From the NCBI RefSeq assembly GCF_029223485.1, contig NZ_JARHTP010000003.1, positions 372,001-436,000 of the forward strand: a stretch of DNA of 64,000 bases. The letters run 5' to 3'. Of the stretch, positions 9,415-16,692 are shown in pieces. Both the position numbers and the translations under genes were made by a program. How positions within the stretch are numbered: the stretch's first letter is position 1; each line of letters opens with the position of its first letter. This DNA comes from Streptomyces coacervatus (GTDB lineage Bacteria > Actinomycetota > Actinomycetes > Streptomycetales > Streptomycetaceae). The notes below the pieces were generated by a model that was not told the origin of the DNA, did not search any database, and saw nothing but the letters and a program-made list of their open reading frames with translations.

Positions 9415-10992
9415 GTGACCGAAGGGGCCGGCATTCTCGCCGGAGACCTGCCGGACGATCTGACCGCCGCCGAGGCAGGCATGTGGCAGGCCTTCCGCAA
9501 CGGCAGTGTGTACGACCTGAGCAGCGGGGACACCGTCGTCGACGACCCGCACGGCGGGCACCCCTGGGGGCCCGAGCGGACCGTGCGGGCGCGCATAGTG
9601 GCCTGGGTGCTGCTCGACGGCCCGCCCGCGCTCGCGGGCCGGGTGTCCTCGCTGAAGCTGCGCGGGGTGCAGATCAGCGGCTCCCTGGACCTCGCGGGCG
9701 GCACGGTCACGCCGTACGTCGAGATGCGCGGCTGCCGCTTCGAGCGGGACGTGCTGCTGCCGGAGGCCCACTTCACGACCATGCGCATGGTGGACTGCTC
9801 GGTGCCCCGCCTGGAGGCCGCCCGTGTGCGCACGGAGGGCGACCTGCATCTCCCGCGCTGCCGCTTCCACAACGGCATCCGGCTGACCGACGCACACATC
9901 GGCACGGATCTGCTGCTCAACCAGGCGATCGTCTACCGCGACCGCAGCGGCCGCTCGATCGCCGCCGACGGTATGACGGTGGGCCAGGACCTGCAGGCCG
10001 AACTGCTGGAGTCGCACGGCGAGTTGAGCCTGCGCAGCGCCAAGATCGGCGTCTCGCTGAGCCTGCGCGGCGCCCGCCTGTCCAACCCGTACACCCGGCT
10101 CGCGCTGAACGCACCCCAGCTGACCGTGGGACGCACCCTGTACCTGACCCCGGCGGGCGTCGGCGCCTCGATGCGAAGCGGTGCGACGCCCGCGCGCGGG
10201 ACACGGATCCAGCGGTTCGAGTGCCAGGGCGGTGTGCGCCTGGACGACGGGCGGTTCGAGGACGCGGTCGACCTGGAGCGGGCCCGGTTCACCTTCACCG
10301 ACGACCAGGAGCTCTCGCTGCGCCGGGTACAGACGCCCGAGCTGCGCTTCCTCGGGGAGCGGCCGCAGCGCGGCAAGGTCGTCCTGTCGGGCGCTCGGGT
10401 CGTCAACCTGGTGGACCGGTCGACCGCCTGGCCCGGGCCTGGCAACCTCCACATGGGCGGTTTCTCGTACGAGAACCTGGTGCCGCAGGGCCCCTTCCCG
10501 CTGACCGAGCGGCTGGACTGGGTGTCGGCCGCGACCGCCGAGTACAACCCGGAGCCGTACGAGCGACTGGCCTCCGTGCTGCGGTCCGGCGGCGAGGACG
10601 AGGACGCCCGCGAGGTGCTCCTCGCCAAGCAGCGCCGGCGCCGCCAGAGCCTGCCGATCGCCGCCAAGCTGTGGGGGTATGCGCAGGACTGGACGGTGGC
10701 CTACGGGTACCGACCGGGCCGGGCCGCCGTATGGATGGCGGTGCTGTGGGCGGCGGGCTCGCTGGCCTTCGCGCACGCGAGTCATCCGCCGGTGCAGCCC
10801 GGGGTGCACCCGCCGTGGAACCCGGCCCTGTTCGCCCTGGACCTGCTGCTCCCGGTCATCGACCTGGGCCAGGTCGGCGTCTGGCAGCTGAGCGGCGGCT
10901 GGCAGTGGCTGGCGGCGGCGATGGTCCTGCTGGGCTGGATCCTGGCGACGACGGTGGCGGCGGGGGCGACACGGTTGCTGCGGCGGAACTGA
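9415..10992 (+). CDS. Membrane-associated protein with beta-helix-like repeats
   Basis: A 525-residue protein of the type often labelled membrane-associated oxidoreductase in Streptomyces; I see no cofactor motif to justify that name. The first 330 residues contain short repeats such as LRGVQISGSLDLAGG, MRGCRFERDVLLPEAHF, VRTEGDLHLPRCRFHNGI and LRSAKIGVSLSLRGARL, like a right-handed beta-helix of pentapeptide type. Two transmembrane helices follow at the C-terminus (VWMAVLWAAGSLAFAHA and AMVLLGWILATTVAAGA), separated by a proline-rich outer segment. GTG at 9415 has AGGGGG 11 bases upstream; an in-frame TTG at 9376 lacks one. It is divergent from hisD. Confidence 0.7.
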   Translation: MTEGAGILAGDLPDDLTAAEAGMWQAFRNGSVYDLSSGDTVVDDPHGGHPWGPERTVRARIVAWVLLDGPPALAGRVSSLKLRGVQISGSLDLAGGTVTPYVEMRGCRFERDVLLPEAHFTTMRMVDCSVPRLEAARVRTEGDLHLPRCRFHNGIRLTDAHIGTDLLLNQAIVYRDRSGRSIAADGMTVGQDLQAELLESHGELSLRSAKIGVSLSLRGARLSNPYTRLALNAPQLTVGRTLYLTPAGVGASMRSGATPARGTRIQRFECQGGVRLDDGRFEDAVDLERARFTFTDDQELSLRRVQTPELRFLGERPQRGKVVLSGARVVNLVDRSTAWPGPGNLHMGGFSYENLVPQGPFPLTERLDWVSAATAEYNPEPYERLASVLRSGGEDEDAREVLLAKQRRRRQSLPIAAKLWGYAQDWTVAYGYRPGRAAVWMAVLWAAGSLAFAHASHPPVQPGVHPPWNPALFALDLLLPVIDLGQVGVWQLSGGWQWLAAAMVLLGWILATTVAAGATRLLRRN

Positions 10993-10993
10993 A

Positions 10994-11023
10994 GTCCTGG
11001 GAACAGCGGTCCTGGGAACAGCG
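10994..11023 (+). repeat. 15-bp perfect tandem duplication after the 525-residue gene
   Basis: GTCCTGGGAACAGCG occurs twice head to tail, beginning two bases past the stop codon of the preceding gene. The copies are identical, so the duplication is likely recent. Confidence 0.9.
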
Positions 11024-11054
11024 GGGTTTTCGCACACAACAACCCAACAGCTGT

Positions 11055-11086
11055 CGAACAGTCACCACACTTGCCGAACAGTCACC
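11055..11086 (+). promoter_or_regulatory. Direct repeat CGAACAGTCACC, 20-bp period
   Basis: CGAACAGTCACC at 11055-11066 and again at 11075-11086. A spacing of about two helical turns places both on one DNA face, 85-116 bp before the start of the 345-residue gene. An activator or repressor site is plausible. The same core, CGAACAGTCAC, occurs upstream of ftsZ. Confidence 0.5.
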
Positions 11087-11170
11087 CTTTACCTGCACTT
11101 GACCGATCCGCGTACAACTTTCCACGAGTTGCCCTTAGGCCCTGGCGCGGGGTTGACCTGCGGCCTTTCA

Positions 11171-12208
11171 ATGGTCGACACCATGGCTCTGCTGCATCCG
11201 TTCAGCCGCACGGCCCGGATCCCCCGGACCGCTCCGCGCCCCACCGACGGACTCCCCGCCGACGACGAGGTGCTGCTCGACGCGCCCGACGACCGCCTGG
11301 GCCCCGCGCTGGTCGCGGCCGCGCGCGGCGAGCACGGCCCCGCCTCCGCGCTGCTGGCCGCCACGCGCACGCGCGGCGACTGGGAGAACCGCGACCGGTA
11401 CACGAGACGGCTTGCGGCCTTCGCGCACGCCCGCCCGGAATGGCTGCAGGCGTGGTCCGCCACCACCCCGCACGACGCGGATGTGCTCCTGCTCAGGGCC
11501 CAGCTCGCGGTGGACGACGCCTGGCGTTCCCCGGCCCGCGCGGAGCTGTTGCGCGAGGTGAGCCCCCTGATCACGTCGGCCGCGCGCGGCGACGACCGCG
11601 ACCCGGTGCCGTGGCGGCTCGCGCTGGACCACGCGCGCGGCACCGGCGCCGGCCCCAAGTACTTCGGCGAGCTCTGGGAGGCGGCGCTGCGCCGGGCCCC
11701 CCACCACTACGGCTGCCATGTGGCGGCCCTGCGCTATCTGGCCGCGTCCTGGCAGGGCTCCCACCGCGAGTGCCTCGACTTCGCCGACCTGGCGGCGCAG
11801 GACGCCCCGCCGGGCTCCCTCCTCCAGGCACTGCCGTCGCGGGCGGCCTTCGCCTGTCTGACCGACGGCACCGGCGCCGAGGTGCCGCGCGCCCGGCTGG
11901 ACGCGGCGGCCGACCGGGCGATCGCGCTCTCCGCCCGCTTCCCGGCGGCCGACCCGTGGCCGGCCGAGATCCGCAACAAGCTGATGTACGTCCTCGTACG
12001 ACTGGACCGCTGGCAGGAGTCCCTCACCGAGCTGCACCAGATCGGCCCGTACGCCACGTCCTTCCCCTGGGACCGGTTGTCGGACGACCCGCTGGCTCTC
12101 TTCCTCAAGGTGCGCAGCGACATCCTCGCCTGTACGGCAGGCCTCGTGCCCCCTCCCCGGCATCCACGGAGTGAGCGCGCCGGACGCGCCCGCTCCGGCG
12201 ACCACTAG
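11171..12208 (+). CDS. Hypothetical protein with alpha-helical, TPR-like C-terminal half
   Basis: A 345-residue soluble protein of no family I can name. It is rich in Ala, Arg and Leu, with helix-turn-helix pairs spaced about 35 residues apart (for example DRYTRRLAAFAHARPEWLQA and APHHYGCHVAALRYLAASW), which suggests a tetratricopeptide-like superhelix. No catalytic motif or membrane segment is seen. The start is uncertain: ATG at 11171 is used, ATG at 11183 is equally possible, and upstream GTG/TTG codons extend the frame to 11099. None has a good Shine-Dalgarno. The Lon-domain gene follows 11 bp later. Confidence 0.6.
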   Translation: MVDTMALLHPFSRTARIPRTAPRPTDGLPADDEVLLDAPDDRLGPALVAAARGEHGPASALLAATRTRGDWENRDRYTRRLAAFAHARPEWLQAWSATTPHDADVLLLRAQLAVDDAWRSPARAELLREVSPLITSAARGDDRDPVPWRLALDHARGTGAGPKYFGELWEAALRRAPHHYGCHVAALRYLAASWQGSHRECLDFADLAAQDAPPGSLLQALPSRAAFACLTDGTGAEVPRARLDAAADRAIALSARFPAADPWPAEIRNKLMYVLVRLDRWQESLTELHQIGPYATSFPWDRLSDDPLALFLKVRSDILACTAGLVPPPRHPRSERAGRARSGDH

Positions 12209-12219
12209 GCTCTTGCGTC

Positions 12220-12960
12220 GTGACCACCGTCCGTCTCCCGCTCTTCCCTCTGAACTCGGTGCTGTTCCCAGGGCTGGTACTTCCCCTGAACGTCTTCGAG
12301 GAGCGCTATCGCGCCATGATGCGCGATCTGCTCAAGACACCCGAGGACGAACCGCGCCGGTTCGCCGTCGTGGCGATCCGCGACGGCCACGAGGTGGCAC
12401 CGAGCGCGCCCGGCATGCCGGACCCCACGGCCCTGCCCGAACTCGGGCCCGCGGCCGGCTTCGGCGCCGAGCCGGCGAAGTCGTTCCACGCGACGGGCTG
12501 TGTGGCGGACGCGGCGACGATCCGCGAGCGCGCCGACGGCACCTTCGAGGTCCTGGCCACGGGCACGACCCGGGCACGCCTGGTGTCCGTGGACGCGTCG
12601 GGCCCTTTCCTGACGGCGGACCTGGAAGAACTCCCGGAGGACCCGGGCGACGAAGCGGGCGCGCTGGCGGAGGGCGTGCTACGCGCGTTCCGCCAGTACC
12701 AGAAGCGCCTGGCAGGCGCGCGCGAACGCTCACTGTCGACCGGCGCCGACCTCCCTGACGAGCCGTCCGTGGTCTCCTACCTGGTGGCGGCGGCGATGAT
12801 GCTGGACATCCCCACCAAACAGCGCCTGCTCCAGGCCCCGGACACCGCGTCCCGGCTGCGCGACGAACTGAAACTCCTTCGCTCCGAGACGGCGATCATC
12901 CGTAGCCTGCCGTCCCTGCCGGCGTCGGACCTGACACGCGGCCGCACAAGCCTCAACTGA
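12220..12960 (+). CDS. Lon N-terminal (LAN) substrate-binding domain protein
   Basis: A 246-residue protein consisting of a Lon protease N-terminal domain without the ATPase or protease parts. Hallmarks are LPLFPLNSVLFPG at residues 6-18, LNVFEERYRAMM and the later GTTRARLV strand, followed by a helical region (SVVSYLVAAAMMLDIPTKQRLLQ). Stand-alone LAN proteins are common in bacteria and are thought to bind unfolded or specific proteins; the partner is unknown. No Shine-Dalgarno is present; TAGGCT ends 8 bases before the GTG, suggesting a leaderless mRNA. Confidence 0.85.
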   Translation: MTTVRLPLFPLNSVLFPGLVLPLNVFEERYRAMMRDLLKTPEDEPRRFAVVAIRDGHEVAPSAPGMPDPTALPELGPAAGFGAEPAKSFHATGCVADAATIRERADGTFEVLATGTTRARLVSVDASGPFLTADLEELPEDPGDEAGALAEGVLRAFRQYQKRLAGARERSLSTGADLPDEPSVVSYLVAAAMMLDIPTKQRLLQAPDTASRLRDELKLLRSETAIIRSLPSLPASDLTRGRTSLN

Positions 12961-12972
12961 AACGGGCCGAGG

Positions 12973-13476
12973 ATGGCGAAGAAGTCCAAGAAGCAGCAAC
13001 AGCAGGGCGGCACGCCGGCGACGGTGGCCCTGACGTCCGCCGGGGTGCCGTACACGATCCACGCCTACGACCACGACCCGTCCCACCCCTCCTACGGCGA
13101 GGAGGCGGCGGAGGCGATGGGCGTCTCCCCGGACCGCGTGTTCAAGACCCTGGTAGCGGACGTGGACGGCACCCTCACGGTGGCCGTCGTCCCCGTGGCG
13201 GGCCAGCTGGACCTGAAGTCCCTGGCCTCTGCGGTCGGCGGCAAACGAGCCGCAATGGCGGACCCCGCCCTCGCCGAACGCACCACGGGCTACGTCCGCG
13301 GCGGCATCTCCCCCCTGGGCCAGCGCAAAAAGCTCCCCACGGTTCTGGACGCCTCGGCCGCCGCCCACCCCACGATCTGCATCTCGGCGGGCCGCCGCGG
13401 CCTGGAGGTCGAACTCTCCCCCGACGACCTCACCAAGCTCACCCAGGCGGTAGTGGCCCCGATCGGGCGTGCATGA
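12973..13476 (+). CDS. YbaK/EbsC-family aminoacyl-tRNA deacylase
   Basis: A 167-residue protein of the prolyl-tRNA synthetase editing-domain family. Relatives such as YbaK hydrolyse mischarged Cys-tRNA(Pro). Visible features are YGEEAAEAMGVSPDRVFKTLV with the conserved lysine, a VVPVAGQLDLKSLA strand-helix, the GYVRGGISPLGQRK glycine-rich loop typical of YbaK, and a terminal ELSPDDL. It starts with a lysine-rich tail (MAKKSKKQQQQ). It follows the Lon-domain gene by 12 bp and precedes the bL37 candidate, so translation-related genes are clustered here. Confidence 0.9.
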   Translation: MAKKSKKQQQQGGTPATVALTSAGVPYTIHAYDHDPSHPSYGEEAAEAMGVSPDRVFKTLVADVDGTLTVAVVPVAGQLDLKSLASAVGGKRAAMADPALAERTTGYVRGGISPLGQRKKLPTVLDASAAAHPTICISAGRRGLEVELSPDDLTKLTQAVVAPIGRA

Positions 13477-13517
13477 CCCCTCGACGACTGCCCCTCCCTG
13501 CACTAATTACGAGGGAC

Positions 13518-13592
13518 ATGTCGAAGAAAACACGAAAACGCAAGTGGCGCACCAAGAAGGGCCGCTCCAACCACGGCCACCGCCCGGCGTAA
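13518..13592 (+). CDS. Candidate 50S ribosomal protein bL37 (24 residues)
   Basis: ATG at 13518 to TAA at 13590-13592 encodes a 24-residue protein with 11 Lys/Arg. Its start is MSKKTRKRKWR and its end is GRSNHGHRPA. The NHG-x-RP tail and the basic start match, as I recall it, the actinobacterial ribosomal protein bL37 first seen in mycobacterial ribosome structures, which sits among 23S rRNA helices. GAGGG lies just before the start codon, at rather short spacing. It lies 41 bp after the YbaK-type gene, in intergenic DNA that automated callers usually leave empty. Chance alone rarely yields such a basic ORF with this ending. The identification rests on memory, not a search. Confidence 0.75.
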   Translation: MSKKTRKRKWRTKKGRSNHGHRPA

Positions 13593-13601
13593 GAGAGCCT
13601 T

Positions 13602-13797
13602 ACATCCTCAACGCCGGTCGGCGCCTTCCAGCCCGTCCGGCGTTCGAGTTTTCCAGCCCGTCCGGCGTTTGAGCTTTTCAACCCGTCCGGCGTTCGAGAT
13701 TTTCAGCCCGTCCGGCGTTTGAGGACGAGGCCGTTCAGGCCGATCGGGGGTCCAGGGGGCGGAGCCCCCTGGCCGGGGTCGAAGGGGCAGCGCCCCT
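13602..13797. repeat. Streptomyces-type intergenic repeat cluster with hairpins
   Basis: Four near-identical 25-26 bp units with core CCCGTCCGGCGTTYGAG start at about 13628, 13653, 13679 and 13704. A partial inverted copy (TCCTCAACGCCGG) sits at about 13605. They are followed by two perfect hairpins: CCAGGGGGC-GGA-GCCCCCTGG (13752-13772) and AGGGGC-AGC-GCCCCT (13783-13797). The cluster lies between convergent genes and can terminate transcription from both sides. Elements of this kind recur in Streptomyces genomes; their function is unsettled. Confidence 0.8.
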
Positions 13798-13858
13798 GGG
13801 GACGGGACGGGTAGGGGCGGCGGGGGCGAAAAATATCGCAACCCCAACGGCGCCGCAC

Positions 13859-14569
13859 CTACCCCATCGGCGCCCCATAAGGATCCTTGGGAACAGCCCC
13901 CTGCTCCTGATACGGCGGCTCAGGATCCCGAGGCCCGAACAACGCCGTCAACCCAAGATGCACCACCAGCGCAGCCAACGACCACGCCAACAACGCCCCC
14001 TTCGCCCCAAGCTTCAGCGGCGCGGAGAACGTGACCCCCTTGCCCACAGACTTCGCATGGGCGATCACATCCTGCATCGGCCCGAGCCACACCCCGACCT
14101 TCCAGGCCAGCAACGACCCGAGCAGCCCCCCGACCCCCAGCGCCACCACCAACGGCACACCCCCACGCCGCCGCCAGAAAAACACCCCGAGCGCACTCAC
14201 CGCACCAAAGGCCACAGCAAGCAGCGTGAACGTTCCGTCCACTCCGATCGCCTGCTCCCCCTCGCTGTCGGAGAGATAGACGACCCAGCTCTTGTCGACC
14301 ACGTCCCCGACCAGCGGCACATGCGGCGCCAGCCACCACCACAGCACCCCGAGCAGCACGCCCGCGACCGCAACCGCCACCGTGACCACGGCGGCCTCCC
14401 GCACTTCGGTCTTCATTCCGGGCCCGTCCTGTCCGTACATGCCGTCCCATACGGCGTCCTGCGCCGCAGGAGCCGCATACCCGGCAGCGGGAGGCTGCCA
14501 CGGATTCTGCGAGGACTGTTCAGGGGACTGTTCATGCGGCGGCGGAGGCGGAGTCAACGGTGCGGTCAC
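13859..14569 (-). CDS. DUF2567-like integral membrane protein
   Basis: A 236-residue protein with a proline-rich cytosolic N-terminus (about 45 residues), then four likely transmembrane helices: AAVVTVAVAVAGVLLGVLWW, TLLAVAFGAVSALGVFFW, VPLVVALGVGGLLGSLLAW and LLAWSLAALVVHLGLTALF. A loop of about 40 residues lies between the first two helices. The pattern resembles actinobacterial DUF2567 proteins of unknown function. GTG at 14569 is the likely start, 34 bp after the ABC permease stop, so it may be the last gene of that operon. Confidence 0.65.
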   Translation of the reverse strand: MTAPLTPPPPPHEQSPEQSSQNPWQPPAAGYAAPAAQDAVWDGMYGQDGPGMKTEVREAAVVTVAVAVAGVLLGVLWWWLAPHVPLVGDVVDKSWVVYLSDSEGEQAIGVDGTFTLLAVAFGAVSALGVFFWRRRGGVPLVVALGVGGLLGSLLAWKVGVWLGPMQDVIAHAKSVGKGVTFSAPLKLGAKGALLAWSLAALVVHLGLTALFGPRDPEPPYQEQGAVPKDPYGAPMG

Positions 14570-14603
14570 CCTGACATCGTGCCAGGCCCGCCTGTGCGGC
14601 GCG

Positions 14604-15425
14604 TCACCGGACGGCCGCCCGACGGTACGCCCAGGTGGCGACGGCCAGCGAGACGACACCCACACCGGCACACACGGCGAGGTCCCCGACCACGAAGGCC
14701 CAGTCGGGATGCGCCCCGAAGGTCCGCGCAAAGGCCTCGACGCCGTATGTCGACGGCAGCAGATCCCGCGCGAACCGCACGGCCTCCGGCATCCGGTCGG
14801 CCGGCAGCACCCCGAGCAGCAGCGCCGCGGACATGCCCAACTGGCCCAGCAGAGTGGCCAGTTCGGGCCGCGGAGCCAGCAGCCCCAGCGCCGCACCCAA
14901 CCCCGCGAGCGCCGCCCCCGCCAGCGGAATCACCGCTCCGAGCACCCACAGATGCGCCAGCGGCAGCCCGAACAGCACACACCCGAACACCGCCGTGACC
15001 ACGGTCCCCGGCACGGTGAAGGAGGCATACGCCCCCGCCGCCCCCAGCACCACGGCCGCGGGCGGCACCGGCAGCGTCGCGTAGTGGTCGAGCCCGCCGC
15101 TGGCCCGCAGCTGCCCGAAGTACTGCGCGAGCAGGTTCAGCGCCACGAACGCCACCACGAGCACCGCCGCCCCGGCCACCACCGACTGGGCCTCACCGCC
15201 GCCGTCCACGACCCCCCGCATCAGGATCATGATCCCGATCGACTGGAAGGTCGCCACGAACAGCAGCGGAATCCGGGCCACGCGCGCGCGGGACAGCTGC
15301 GCCCGGTACACGGCGACGAGGGCCGGCCACATCCGCGCCCGCGGACCGAGCTCGGCCGCACCGCGGTCGGCCTCCTCCACGGCCAGGGCACCGCCCGGCA
15401 GGACATCGGCGGGTACGACACTCAC
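14604..15425 (-). CDS. ABC-2 type transporter permease
   Basis: A 273-residue membrane component of an exporter. Six hydrophobic segments follow a short N-terminal region, with an ABC-2 style start of the membrane part (LVAVYRAQLSRARVARIPLL). The start is GTG at 15425, with GGGGAG 9 bases upstream; it overlaps the stop of the small upstream ORF as GTGA. A longer frame reaches 15533 but its extra residues come from 15-bp tandem repeats. It pairs with the ATPase gene upstream as a DrrAB-like exporter. Substrate unknown. Confidence 0.82.
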   Translation of the reverse strand: MSVVPADVLPGGALAVEEADRGAAELGPRARMWPALVAVYRAQLSRARVARIPLLFVATFQSIGIMILMRGVVDGGGEAQSVVAGAAVLVVAFVALNLLAQYFGQLRASGGLDHYATLPVPPAAVVLGAAGAYASFTVPGTVVTAVFGCVLFGLPLAHLWVLGAVIPLAGAALAGLGAALGLLAPRPELATLLGQLGMSAALLLGVLPADRMPEAVRFARDLLPSTYGVEAFARTFGAHPDWAFVVGDLAVCAGVGVVSLAVATWAYRRAAVR

Positions 15426-15574
15426 GTCGCGCTGCTCCCCTTCTCGCTGGGGCCCACTGAACTCGGACTCACCGAGCTCGGACTCACCGAGCTCAGGCCC
15501 TCTGAGGTGAACGCCCTCTCCCGTAGGGACCATACGGCCGCGGCGCGCCGCGCACTCACGACGACATCACTCAT
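15422..15574 (-). CDS. Possible 50-residue overlapping ORF between ABC ATPase and permease
   Basis: ATG at 15574 overlaps the ATPase stop as ATGA, and its TGA at 15422 overlaps the permease start as GTGA. The product begins MSDVVVSARRAAAVWSLRER and then has repeated SSVSP units, encoded by the 15-bp repeats, so it is low-complexity. It could be a real coupling peptide, or the original N-terminus of the permease cut off by a frameshift within the repeats. Nothing suggests a fold or function. Confidence 0.4.
   Translation of the reverse strand: MSDVVVSARRAAAVWSLRERAFTSEGLSSVSPSSVSPSSVGPSEKGSSAT
15456..15500. repeat. Three 15-bp tandem units between ABC genes
   Basis: ACYGARCTCGGACTC occurs at 15456-15470 and 15471-15485, with a third, diverged unit (ACCGAGCTCAGGCCC) at 15486-15500. 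The length is a multiple of three, so changes in copy number would not shift the frame. Confidence 0.85.
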
Positions 15575-16590
15575 GCCTTCACCAACCCCTGCTGCGCGGC
15601 GCCCCCCAGCGCCAGGTACACGTCCTCCAGGCTGGGCGTGGCCAGCGTGAAGTCGTCGAGCGCGGCGAAGGCGCTGCCGCCGGTGACGGTGGCGACGACC
15701 GCGCGGGCCTCCTCGGGGGCGAGCCGGAGCGTCCAGCGGCGCCCGGACTCGGTGGCCCGCTCGCGCAGCGCGGCGACCTCGGGAACGTGCAGCGGCGCAC
15801 TCTCGCGCCACACCAGCTCGACCCGGACCTCCCCGGCGACCTGCTCCTTGAGCCCGGCGGGGGTGTCGCAGGCGATCACCCGCCCCTGGTCGAGTACGGC
15901 GACCCGGTCCAGGACGGTCTCGGCCTCGATGACGTTGTGGGTGACGAGCAGCACGGTCGCCCCGCGCTCGGCCCGCCGCCGGTCCACGGCCGCCCACACG
16001 GCCCGCCGGGCCACCGGATCCATCCCGGTGGTCGGCTCGTCGAGCACCAGCAGTGGCCGCTCCCCGACCAGAGCGGCGGCGAGACACGCCAGCCGCCGCT
16101 GCCCGCCGGACAGCTTCTTCAACGGCCGCCCTGCGATGGGCGTGAGCCCCAGCTCCTCCAGTACGGCGTCCCGCTCGGCCCGCGCCTGCCGCGCCTCAAG
16201 GCCACGCAGCCGCCCGGTCGTCTCGGCGGCGAGCGACACGGTCAGTTCGTCGAGGGCGGTCGACTCCTGCCCCAGGTAGGCGAGGATCCGCGCGGCCCTC
16301 TCCGGGTGCCGCACGATGTCGTGCCCGAGGATCTCGACGCGCCCGGCGTCCGGCCGCATCAGCCCGGTCAGCTGCCGTACGAGGGTGGACTTGCCTGCAC
16401 CGTTCGGCCCGAGCAGCCCGAAGATCTCACCGCGCCGGATGTCCAGCCGTACGTCGTCGGTGGCCCGCACCGCGGGCGTCCCCGGCGCACCCCGCCGCCC
16501 GCGCACCGCCGGATAGGTCTTGGTCAGTCCGCGCACCGCGCACACGACGTCCCCACCGTGCCGAAGTGCCTGTGCCGCGCGCGTACTCAC
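15571..16590 (-). CDS. ABC transporter ATP-binding protein
   Basis: A 339-residue ATPase of the DrrA/CcmA exporter class. Walker A is GPNGAGKST, the signature LSGGQRR, and Walker B LLVLDEPTTGMDP; the H-loop is VTHN. The C-terminal extension after about residue 230 is typical of drug and lipid exporters of this type. GTG at 16590 has no Shine-Dalgarno, but TACCCT ends 8 bases upstream, suggesting leaderless translation. The stop overlaps the next ATG. It energises the permease downstream. Confidence 0.9.
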   Translation of the reverse strand: MSTRAAQALRHGGDVVCAVRGLTKTYPAVRGRRGAPGTPAVRATDDVRLDIRRGEIFGLLGPNGAGKSTLVRQLTGLMRPDAGRVEILGHDIVRHPERAARILAYLGQESTALDELTVSLAAETTGRLRGLEARQARAERDAVLEELGLTPIAGRPLKKLSGGQRRLACLAAALVGERPLLVLDEPTTGMDPVARRAVWAAVDRRRAERGATVLLVTHNVIEAETVLDRVAVLDQGRVIACDTPAGLKEQVAGEVRVELVWRESAPLHVPEVAALRERATESGRRWTLRLAPEEARAVVATVTGGSAFAALDDFTLATPSLEDVYLALGGAAQQGLVKA

Positions 16591-16692
16591 AAAGGACGAG
16601 GGTACGGGGTCCGCAGGCCCCGTCCGCTCTCGGGTTGGTCCATAACGGCACATCCACCGGTAAAGAACACAGGTGAGAACACCGGTGAAGAA

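Noticed and set aside
14604..15533. Longer permease start at 15533
   Set aside because: The extra residues are encoded by 15-bp tandem repeats; GTG at 15425 has a ribosome site and the coupling overlap.
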